Below are positions 1 through 12,100 of a DNA stretch of 64,000 nucleotides, piece by piece. The notes below the pieces were generated by a model that searched no databases, had not been told where the DNA came from, and saw nothing but the letters and a program-made list of their open reading frames with translations. Every line of letters begins with the position of its first letter. Position 1 is the first letter of the stretch. The stretch is from Echinococcus granulosus (taxonomy: Eukaryota > Platyhelminthes > Cestoda > Cyclophyllidea > Taeniidae), in contig NW_020170390.1 in assembly GCF_000524195.1 (NCBI RefSeq), positions 1,583,560 through 1,647,559 of the forward strand, read 5' to 3'. A program made the translations under genes and the position numbers.

Positions 1-145
1 AAACAAGACCAGAGGGACAGGGAAGAGACGAGGTCGCTGTTGTTATACTCCGTGAGTTTCTCCTGAAATCCATGTTTACAGGTGACCAGGCTGGATGTGG
101 GGGCATATAAGTTCGCGTTTAGCCGCAAGTACGCAATTAGGTGGA
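1..145 (+). CDS. HMCN1: Hemicentin: C-terminal half of a degenerate Ig domain (first two exons in window)
   Basis: Exons 1-51 (continuing from upstream) and 82-145, separated by a 30-nt GT-AG intron. The joined reading gives the E-F strand pattern SLLLYSV then [10 protein letters not shown]. This matches the Ig signature D-x-G-x-Y-x-C, but the F-strand cysteine is replaced by phenylalanine. The second exon ends in phase 1 before a gtaatt donor, which fits the phase-1 start of the next exon at 533. The short intron contains an in-frame TGA, so it cannot simply be read through. Confidence is lower than for later exons because only part of the domain is visible. Confidence 0.6.
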
Positions 146-3100
146 GTAATTCGGTGGCTGTATAGTGGATGATTACCACCCATGACCATCGAGAAGAACA
201 CTGCGATGCTCTGCATATTTATGGTGCACATGTGAGTCGATACTTTTACGTAGTTGAAGTTATTTATATTACAAAGCTAAACAGTTCGTGAATTCGTAAT
301 TTAAGGTACTGAGATTAAAACCATCCCATTGCCACTTTCCAGTGATTCTATCAAATAGCTTCAAAGATTACAAATTGGGAGCGGCATCGTACAAAATGAA
401 CAGAACGAAATGGGCCTGTTTAACGAATTCGTTAAAGTTGTCGATCTTTGCTTAGTCAGTTATGAAAAAAGGCGAAAATCTATCCTTCTAAAAAGGATAA
501 AGTAACTAGAAGGAACCATTTTTTTTCACTAGCGCCTCCGCCTACCGTGTTCATTCCAAGAAACGCGAGCGTTGAGCCCAATGGACTGGCGCACCTGATG
601 TGTACAGTCTTCTCACAGGCGGACAAGGTGGACATTAACTGGTACCGGGGCGACAGTGTCCGTTTCAAGGTGAAGGACGGTCGCAGACATTCAATTCGCA
701 TGTTGGGCGGCGGTGAGACATCACCTGATGGGCAGACCTTCACCAGCACCCTGCAAATCTCGTGAGCTGTTTTAACCATGATTCATGCGCTTAGCCACCA
801 TCCCACATAATCTAGCTTTGGGAGGATTTGTTTATTTTGAATAAGGGCTTCAAAAATTATATTGAGGAAGTGGCACATCAGCATTATTTCATTTAAATTA
901 AAACAGGTGCACTGTGCAAAGTACCTATTTGAATAAGGCCAATTTTGATACATCTCAGGGAAAACAGATGTGAGAGCTGCACCTGATAATGACATTTCTG
1001 TGGGCAATTTATTTATATGATATCGCTGAAAACAGGTCAGATAAATTTGGAATGGAAGGGATAAGCATCAACTTCTTGACACCTCCTTGAGCACCATTAA
1101 AAATACTGGAATTTACGTATTTTGTGCTAATTTCACCCCAAAAGAGAAGAACTGAACTAGGGGCTTCATTTTTATGCCCATGGAGAACACCATCCGAATC
1201 TGCGCTGTCTCCCACCTCGATAATACCTAGGTAGGCTGCTTCCTACCACTATGCGGAATAAGTATGAGCCAAAGCTCAGAATGGCTAATATTTTGCCTGA
1301 ATTAGCATGGAAAGCTGATATGAACGTTTTTTCCCATTGTAGAAACGTCCAGGACAGTGATATCGGCCAATATATCTGCGAAGCAGAACATAAGGGCGGC
1401 GTCAGTTCGGCCGTTGGATTCGTCGTCATTCACGGTAGGTAATTTACACCTCTAAAATTATGCTAAATTAAAAGGGCCATCTTAATTCATGCGCACATTT
1501 ATAAGTACTTTTTAAAAAAATGTTGCGTATGTCAGCCATATTAACGTTACATTGATGTGCATGCTTTTCCAGTTCGACCCAGCGTTATGGCAGAGAGTAG
1601 TCAAGTAGACTTTAAGGACGGAGGTCGTCTGGTTCTTTCCTGTCGTGTGGAGGGTCATCCACCTCCGGAGATTTCGTGGAGCTTCAACGATGTGCCCATT
1701 CCGCGTGGCGAAAATATGCAAATTGGATCATCACGGATAAATATTTTGGATGAATACATGGTAAGTGACCTTTAAGCTTCCCAAATTGTTGCTAGTCATG
1801 GTCCTAAAACACTTTTTGTCATCCCACCGATTCGAAAATGAGTGATACCTAACCTAGTAGCTAAGTAAGCTATAAGACATTTGCTAAAGTGGCAAATCTA
1901 GATCTGATTGCATAAAATTCAAAGATCCGTTTGAAATATTTGCCCACCGAACCGATAACCTGCTGGAAATTGATGAGGACGAAAGGTTAAATGTCATAAA
2001 TTTCTCTTCTCAGGAATCAAGACTGATAATATCGCCAGCAGATGCCTCGGATGCAGGACGATACTCCTGTTTTGCGGTAAACTCGGCTGGTGAAGCGCAA
2101 GCAGACATCATTGCCTCATTCATCGCTCGCCCAGAAATCACCCGTATCGACATGGCCCGAGAAATGCCGCAGGAGGGTGAGAGGCAGACTTTGCGTTGCC
2201 TGGCCAGTGGACAGCCACCACCGCTCATTAAATGGGAGTTCAATGGAAGTCCAGTGAGCCAAATTTTTACCTTGGTTAATTTAACAAGTGTTTTTCTCGT
2301 GATAACAACCATTTGTAATGGATAGTCTTACAAAAATGATTTAGCTAAAATACATCACAAAATGAGAAACGAATGACTTGATTCATCGTTTCAATTTTTC
2401 AAATAGGTCGGTGAAAGTACTAATATTCGCTTGAATCAAACGACTGGAGAGTTGGAAATCTTGCATTTGAAACGTCATATGAGTGGCAAGTGGACTTGTG
2501 TTGCGGAAAACGTCGCCGGAAGCACGCGAACCTCAGTGTCCATGGAGGTTGGGCGTAAGTTTATAATACGCACATTTCCAAGAATGTTTTTTTGTATGAG
2601 AATAATTCTGTTAGGCTATTTAACTGTTTTAAGCCAAGGTCGACGTTCATCAATGTCATTTGTTGCCTTTCAAGAGAGCGCTGACAACTCTCCGTAGTTA
2701 AATTATACCAGCACAACTTTAGATAAGCCAAAGATGGACACTGGTGCCATGCAGGAGCGCATTTTTGGAGACTTCGCCTCCGATTTGGTGATCCCCTGCA
2801 TTGTGGATGGAAATCCGCCACCACAAATCAAGTGGTTCAAGCTGGTTGGAGAAAGCCAGGTTCCTGTCGCCTATGGGAGCCGATACACTCTTGCTGCCGA
2901 CAATTCTCTTCACATTACCGGTCAGTTTACTTCTTCTGTGTAAGCACTTGAAACTGTACTGGTGGGAACTCCTGGTCCTCCAGTCTTCAACTCGGAGTTG
3001 GTAGTGAGGTGTGAAGGCACTACTCTGATGTATGCCGCATTCCCCGATTATCCTTAGGTTCAGCCATTAGGATTTGAATTAGTACCGATTAATTTAAAAA

Positions 3101-6100
3101 ATAAACCTCTGCTAGCGATGCATAAACCTGATGTAGTAATACAATAAGCTGAATTAAATACTGACTTTAGACAAATTTCTAGTTTGCGCTTTATCAAAAG
3201 TGTCTCTTACAGATCCCTATTAACCAATAAAAAATCACCTCAGACATTTAAGAAGGCAGCAAGTAAATTTTGTCATTTGTTGCATTTTTGAAGTCAATAT
3301 AGTCAAATCTTCCTTAAAAATGCGGAAATTTCGATCCTTCTTCTCACAGATCTTAACTTGGAGGATAGCACTACATTTGTGTGCGAGGCATCCAACACTT
3401 ATGGCCGCGACCAGTATCATGTGTCAGTCGAACTTGGAGGCATTCGTAAGTTACTTTTATGCAAAACGATACAACGATCACACAGTCATTATGAGATCAA
3501 CTATCACAAGAATCCATTCTAAGCATGTCCTATCTTTATCGTTCATCGACCTCTGATTGCGCAGCTAGCTACTGAAATATGTACCAGTAGCATACGACTG
3601 AAGCCAGGGTATGCTAAGGTTAGCTATATATAATACGACCAAATTACTATGGTCTTTTTGAATATATGGGAGTACTTTACTTAGGCAGTCGAAAGTCTTG
3701 TTGATGTGCAGAAGAGTGGACCACAGGTTATTTTCAGAATGAAATTTTAATACATTTTTTCATGAAAGCTATTTCGTTAGGTGATTTTAGCATAAATTTG
3801 ACTCGTTTACGTATTCCAGCGACGCACTTTATCCGCAGTGGTACGATATGTGTTCTCATATATGCCAAGGTTGTAAAGATTTTGGGGTTTCACAATTACT
3901 TACTAGGCTATATCTATATTCTAGGTGCGCCAACCATCTCATACACGGAACCGCGACAGGTCGTTTTGGAGGGCATTTCGGAGATGATTCTCAACTGTCC
4001 CGTCCTTGATGCCAAGCCTGCGGCTCAGGTCACTTGGCTCAAAAATAGTGTTGAAATTAATCTCTCCGACCCGCGTTACGCTCTTCTCGATACCAGTCTC
4101 GTCATCAGGGCAATCGAAGTATGCTTGAAGTGAACAGCCTCCTTATTCATTTAAACGTTAATTGAGTATTTCGACAGACATTTGGGTTTGGAATTTGATA
4201 ATTCAATAAAGGAGTACTTGGATCTGCAAATATTGCTGTTGTAGATGGGAGATGAAGGAATTTACACTTGCGTCGCCCACAATGTTGTTGGCAGATCCAA
4301 AATTGACATCGAGTTGGATGTACAGAGTAAGTTCCCGTTGAGCATATGTGGATGACTTAATCAAGGTTTACCCTCTAAATTTTATTACTTGGAATGGTTT
4401 TTATGCGACTGTAGCTGGTGATCCACATACAGTGCCTGAAGTGCAGTTCATGTTTATATATAACTGCCTAATGTCGGCGTCGAGGGTGTTCTTCCCGTCT
4501 TTTCCGCCTTTACTTTTTTTCACTGCAGCGATTTACTTCAGTCAGGTGTGAAATAGTCCAGTCCACATCTTACCCCATTAGGTAAATTGAGTTTGGGAAG
4601 AAATTTGCTTTGCTGGTTGGCAATTCAACAAAATGTCCTGTAGAAATTTCATTATTAATGGTAGTAGAGCCTGATATTAACGAACCTCAGGATATTTTTG
4701 GCAGATAGTTTGCAGAGAAACTTTAAAATCCATGCGGATGAATGTGTTAATTTCCCTACTTCTTCAATGGAATAGCAGGTACCTGTGCCACTGCGATTCT
4801 GTTAAGAGTTTGATAAAGTGCTTAATCAAGGGTGAAGTTATCAGAACCAGCGAAATTTCTAAAGATGATACCTGTATCTACTCGAAGAAAACGACAAATG
4901 TGTCACAGTACTGCTTGTTTGATGGTCCTCCTTAAATAGCAAAGCCTCGCTTCATTGATGACACACGCCTCACGACGGTGGAGATCACACAGGGTAAGGT
5001 AATGGAGCTGCATTGCGAGGTGGAAGGCGACCCAAAACCAGAGGTGGAGTGGCGCAAGGATGGACGCCTTGTGACACCCAAGCGTGGCTCTTCTAGTGGT
5101 GCCGGCGGTTTCATCCTTTCCCCCGACGGCTACGTCCTCACTGTCTATTCCGTGACCGATGCCACCAGTGGGATTTTTACCTGCTCTGCCATTAACACGC
5201 ACGGCGCTGTCTCAAAGGAATTTCAGGTCACTGTAAGGAGTAAGTGACGTCAGTCGGTTTATACATGCATTTGATACACAATATTTTAAGAATTCCAGGC
5301 AGAACACTATCGTAACCACCATAATCAAAAGCCTTTTACTTCACAAAGTAATTCCCCTTCAAATCTACCGGATCATTTCAGTATAGCTTCTTCAGTTTTG
5401 TTTCTGAAGCTCACATACAAATACCCTAGTTGGGAAAATTTTCAGAGTAGATCAAGTTCATATGCGTAGCCCGAGTATATTGTCAAAACAAGTAAGTAAT
5501 TGTCGTTAATTCCTTTACACTTTGAGTCAAAACGCAATAGTCTGTAATGATGCATTACGAACCAAAGATGTTGCGTGTATGCTGACAAATAAAGCATTCT
5601 CGAATTTAGCACCCCCGAGTATCTCGAAGGAGGGAGTAGGTGAAGTGGAGATTGCGCAGAATGAGATGACATTGCTGACCTGCATGATAAGCTACGGTCA
5701 TCCTCAGCCAACTATTAGGTGGTTTAAGAACGGTCAACCACTGGTTGAGATTCCTGGTCGCGTTCATATTGTTGACAATGGACAAAGTGTCGTAAGTAGA
5801 ATCCCGATTTTCGGCATATCGCTTCATGATAAATTGTCTTATTTTAAAACTTCGCCATTGCAGTTTATCGAGATATTTAGAAATGCAGATTTGCTACTAG
5901 AATTGGTACCAGTTAGTGTTGATAAAAGTTCTTAAAATAATAAGTCATGAACAGGAGTAAAAGAAGTGATCATGTCAATTGTCTTAAATTTAAAATCACA
6001 TCCACTTTATTTGTAACCCGTGAATTCGGACAGGAAATTCGAGGAGAGCGGGAAGAGGAATCGGGTTCTTACGAATGTAGAGCCGAAAATGAAGTCGGTT

Positions 6101-9100
6101 TTGACTCCCGCTTCTACCAAGTCGCCGTCCTAGGTAGGCTTCTATGACGCAACTGCCTACTCGTTGAGGCTAAGTAGCTAAATGCAACAAAAAGTTGTTT
6201 CTGCGATTAGTGCCACCAACTTACACCTCTACGCACGTCCGTCGTCGCCTCTTGGTGCGTACGGGAGAGCGCGTTGACTTGGAGTGCGGAATGTCTGGCT
6301 TCCCTGAACCCGAGATCTTCTGGTCCTGGAATGGCCGTCCACTGGAGGCCAATAAACTCGATGACCTTGGAGTGTCTATCCGGCCACCGCGGGAGGGCAC
6401 CTCACAACTCACGATCATGTACATGAATGGAGATCTGCAGGGAAAGTAGGTGCAATGTCATACTCGTACTACAATTTGCGGTCTTTTGAGCACGTGTACT
6501 GAAGACTCAAATCTGATAAAAAAATTAAGGAAAAGTATTAAATAACTGATGGGTTACCATAGGCCCTAGAAATCAGTCGTTCTCTTAGTTTTTAATCCAT
6601 TTGATCGAGTATTTCTCCTTGCGTGCACTAGTCATGAATCGTTTGTATTTCCCTGCTAGCTACACTTGCATTGGTCGAAATCGTGGAGGCACAACTTCGA
6701 TGGACTACGAGGTTATTCTTTTGAGTGCGTTTAACTGCATTATGTAGCTGATTATATACGATTCAGTACTGTATGTTTTCCTCTCTTGTCACAACTAGCT
6801 GAGCCCAAGATAGTGGACTTTGGAGAGAGAGCCGTTGTCTTCTTGAATAACACTATAACACTTACTTGTGGAGCCTCGGGAACACCAAAACCAAGTATTT
6901 CCTGGTGGTTCGAGGGGTCGAGGATCATTCCCTCAATGACGCCCGGTTATAGGTATGCAAGCGATCCTACAGCACTCCGAAAGTCTTCCTATCAAACTTA
7001 TGACGCCCTTATTTTTAATTAAGTCCAATTTCGTAAGTTTTAGAAGTTTCTTAACCCTGTGATCCTTGTGGTAGAATATTATATTTGTCTCTAAATGCAT
7101 GATTTATTAAATGTTACTTTTTGTCTACTAACACCCAATATCATGATTTTTCTGCCACTGCGTGGTAACAAGCCCATGGAACAAAAGACCAGGGGTCCGA
7201 TCAAATAGACACCCACGTCTTTCGAAAACAATTTTTAGACGATGAATTACCAGAGGTGCACCAGACACTGAGCTTAAGTTGTACCTCAAGCGAGCGCGAC
7301 CATGAGCCCAAATAAAGTATTTGATAATGAAAATGCGTTGTTATGTACCAAGTAATAGCCACCGATGGTGCTGATGGTCCACGCAAGTAGTTTTAAAAGG
7401 CATTCTCGTATAACCATGGAGGCAATGAAAAACTCCTCCACATAGCATCATCGCCTCAAAGTCATCTGCTTATTTTGCACATTGTAGAAGGTAACGATTC
7501 GCATATTCTCTTGACTTTGCTTTCCATCAAGTTGCTTGCTCGGAAAGTACTCACAATGGGCATGAAACACGAGAATTTTCCTTCATGCATTTTCGACGTC
7601 TTGCGCAAATGATAGAACCTATTGTTTGTACGTTAGTAGAAATGTGCCATCAGATCATGAAAATTAATTACGAGTGCATCCATTTGATAAAGAATTGTCG
7701 GTGACGGGAACCTGATGATCTACAATGCGCAACGCCATCATGGAGGAGATTACACCTGTATTGCTGAAAATGAAGCAGGACAAGACTCAAGAGTTGCAAC
7801 TATTACCGTTTTCGGTAAGTTTGCTGTCAATTCAATTTTACACCTATCGCAATCAAATTCTCTTACTTGGAAGTGCAGTACTTCAATTAACCATGAAAAA
7901 TTAAAAATATAAAGGTATTTTCCTGGTAAAGCACCTCTTTTAGTTTCTTGAAAGCATGGACTTTTAAGAGCTTAGAACGAGGCGCCTGATCGTAAAATGT
8001 TGCCGTGACAGAAGTGAAAATCTACTGCACACTGGAATTTTGAAAATTAATCCATACCTAAGCTGTTGACTGGGACGCATTGTACACAGACAAGTTCAGT
8101 CTCCTAGTTAGATACTAAAGCAAACCAACAGAGAAACTGACGCCATCAATAGGCCAAAACGGAATGGTTTTCAATAAGCGTTACTTCGCGCAATAAGTAC
8201 AGTTTATTCACAGTACTGTGAATAGATAGCAGATTTCCTCTTTGGCCATTGTATCTATGGTAATGTCTGTTAAAAGATACGTACCTAGCGGTAATTCATA
8301 TCAAACAGTCTGAACTGAGTGCGTAAAGCTGTTACTTCTTTTTGTGTCACTTTTAGAGCCCTCCGCAGAGCCACCAATATCGCAGAATATCACGACAATT
8401 ACGATGGGCGGAAACATCACATTCACTTGCAAGCTCACTTCGAATCCTCCTCCCAAAATAAAGTGGTACAAAGATGGTGTCGACATCTTCTCTATCATGC
8501 CTCAAGGTTAGAGTTGGCCTCCTCATTAATCAGATACTTCCTTCTCAGAATATAAAGGGGACGTTAAATTTTGGCAAGGGAGACTTGAATTACTTCTTCT
8601 GGTATCTATATGCTTGTGATTGGCTACTGATTACAAGTCCATTGGTCTTGCCTTTATTTATCTTCTTTTTTGATTAAACCATCAATGATAACAATGACTT
8701 TTAAATTTATTTAGATCGGTTCACGGTTTCTGCAGATGAGTCAACCTTGACCATCTACGACGTACAACCGGAGGATCAGGGCCAATATAAATGTGAAGCT
8801 GAAAATATTCCCGGGAATTGGGATCTCTCCTACTACCTTGAAGTCACTTGTAAGCACTTTGTTTGATCACTTCAAGTCACTCATAAACGGAAATCTCTTC
8901 CGTTAATCTGCCACCTGTCAAATTAAGGTAGGAATTCTGCCCACATGATATCACTGACAAGCTTTCAGACAAAATAGCGACCAGACTTATCAAATGGTTT
9001 CTAGGTCACCGGGAGAAGTTTGTAAAACGTACGGATGTCCAATCTCCACTTTTTATCCCCAGATAGATTCATCCTCCTGATAAGATAATGTAGTTGCTGC

Positions 9101-12100
9101 TAGTGAGCCCACGCGGATTGTCAAAGTGGCTTCGAAATAAACCATTTGAATGTGGTGCTCGGTGAAATGCTAATCCAACTAACCCAATTAAATTAACGTG
9201 ATTAGTCTGATATTGCCCATTTTACCTTTTTTTGGAACACGTCTTAATTCACGATAAATTGAGGTGGAGGCTGAAATACCAAATACAGACGTGTCAAAGC
9301 CACTTGTTTTGGAGGATAGAAGTCTTTCCGGCGGAAGAAAATCACAATTATTGTTTGGTGCTTTAGCATCGCCGGGCATTCTGGTAGGGTCTTCGTCACG
9401 ACTGAAGGAAAAAGTGCGTCAGGGTCAGGATTTGCATCTGAGGTGCATAGCTATCGGCCACCCGGAGCCGACCTATCAGTGGCTGAAGGACGATACTCCC
9501 ATCGCTTCCACCAGCATCCCTATGGGGGCGGGCCAGTCGGACAAGAGAGTGGAGATCTCCACAGTAAGCAAGCGCTATGCCCTGCATGACCAGGGTCGCG
9601 AGCTCGTGGTTTTTGCTGCCAAGCCCGAGGACTCCGGCTCCTACACTTGCATCGCCACCAACGTCGTTGGACGTGATCGACACACTATGCAGGTCGCCGT
9701 CATCGGTATGTGCTCACTCCGCGCCTTGCATCAGCGTCACCCATTGTTGTCAAAGTATTCTTTGAGACTACCACAATTTGGACTGCTATAAACGATTTTA
9801 TGGAAAGCAGATGTTAAAGTACGACAATTGGAAGATTCCTGGAGCAATAAGCGCCCCATTTGCAGTCTAAAGAAGGAGGTTTCTGCCATGTTTAAATGAA
9901 AGGCTCGCCAACCAAGGCCACATCGCTTTTCGAGCTGGTTTGCTCAAATGCGGTTCAAACTGCTCCATTGCAATGTTGGCTTTGGGATAATCGTGTTTTC
10001 CTTCGTTTAGACCTGCAGATGTCCTATGAGTTATAGCTTGATCAGTGACCTCCCTTTCTTTAGTTTGAATCTTTTCCTCGAATTTGTAGTTGTAAGCATA
10101 AATTTCAAGTGTCTAAATTAAAAGATGTATGCTGTTGCAAGGAGCCTCCGGAATAAGTTTTCAAAATTGGCAGAACAAAGGCAAAACATTTAATATGGAA
10201 TAAAACTGGTATAAAAGGGCATCAAGTGGAATTACATTTTAACTACTGAGTTCAACTTCAGCCAAACCCTTCTTCGTGGATGGCTTGGATCATGAGACTC
10301 CAGAGGTGATTCGTGGAGAATCAGCCCTTCTCTGGTGCAATGCCTCTGGTTTCCCACAGCCCAAGATAAAATGGTCCACGGTACGTTTAGCCTTTGGAGC
10401 TCTATCAAATCACCCTTGCGTCAGGGTGAACGACAAATAACTTGTGTATCGTCCCTTTCAGCACGAAGGCGAGGTCGACCAAAGAAACGCAAACATTCAG
10501 ATACAAAGCGAGGGACGAGCACTGTTCATTGCTAATGTGACACAGGCCAGTGCCTCTCGCTACACTTGCACTGCTACCAACGATGCTGGCGAGGCCAGAC
10601 GTATCATTGACCCTGTCATTGTTTGTGCGTGCCTACATCTATCTCTGTGAATCAGGATCATGTTTCCTTGGACTAAGGTCTCCCTTGGTTATAACTAGTG
10701 CAAAATAGACACATCAGCCGTTTTTCCCTCACTTTTTGATTTGATCAAATTAGTGTTTTTATGGGTACTATAATTCAGTGACATGGATCACGTCTGAAGG
10801 GAATCATACGGTACACCTTTTGTACATGCGGAATGAGGACATAGAATACTAGTGCCACTACAATTTAGAACTCAGGAGCTCCTCGTTTTGACGTGAATGA
10901 GTTCGTGCTCCGCAGAACATTTGGTACATTGCACCACTTTCCATCTTTCAGATGCTCCTGTGATCATTAGCCATGAAGGCGAAAACCCACGGCCGGTGGT
11001 CCGAAATGGAGAAACGCAACTTTCCTGCGACTGGGACGCCTATCCGGACGCCAAGGTTGAGTGGTTCAAAGGTGGTGAACCGATTAACGGCTACGATTTT
11101 CCCAGGGCCAACTTTTCCATTCGGAACACTATGGTACGATCTTATCCTTGTAGTCCTGTAACATGTCAGCATAACTTACATGCTTTGTCCGTTTTGGTTT
11201 CCGCATTTGAAAGTCAATATTTCACAAAGACTTGTTTGTACTTCCGAAATAATTTTAAATATGAAAGTTAACAACTAGAATAAATGAACTTGGCTGAAAG
11301 AAAAGTAATTTACAAGACAACATCCGAATTTAGTTAAACGCATATTTGTGCCAATTCTCTAGGTGCTAAGGGTCCAGTCTTTGCAATCATGTAATTATGG
11401 GATATTGATACCTCAATACATCTGCCAAATTTACCTAATTTTTGGCTCCCACAAATATGACATATTTGTCAAGTTATATTCACCATTTTACTTCTAGCAT
11501 AATAATTTCCTAACTTTTTGTAGCTTTATCTGCACAACGTAGAGGCCGAGGACGCAGGAATATATCGTTGTGTAGTCTCCAACAGATTTGGTAGTACAAA
11601 ACGCCAGTGGAATGTCCTAGTAATGAGTAAGTCAATCGTTCAACACCCACGCCTCTTGGGTTTTCTTGATCACACTACTACAATTACTCTTCAACAGTTA
11701 TTAATCGTTCGATGGGGTTGCAGTAAGAATGTAAGATTGGAATAAGCGGTATGCCATGGTACTGAAGACGAAAGTCCCTTTGACCTTAGAGTTGAAACCA
11801 TGTGCAATTACTCTGCTTCACACCCATCACATCGCCACATCCTGGCCAGTTTATTCTAGAGACCCATCCAAGTAAATAAGTGGGTTTGGTCAATCAGGAA
11901 ATTTGAAATCAATGGACGAGACTTAAGAAAAGTGCCTCCCTAACGTGTATTAGTGGTATGACTCCTGCGTATGGCTTCTTGCAGAATGGTTACCCAAGAA
12001 GCTTGATAAGACATTGATGCTCTAATATTCTATCTCGTCTGGGCTTCTCGTCAGACCTGAATATATCAAGTGATTTCCTCAAGCAACTCAAGTTTGCCTC

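Noticed and set aside
9264..9366. Longer start for the Ig 11 exon
   Set aside because: The frame is open from 9264, but that start would break the phase-1 join; the acceptor at 9365-9366 is strong and restores it.
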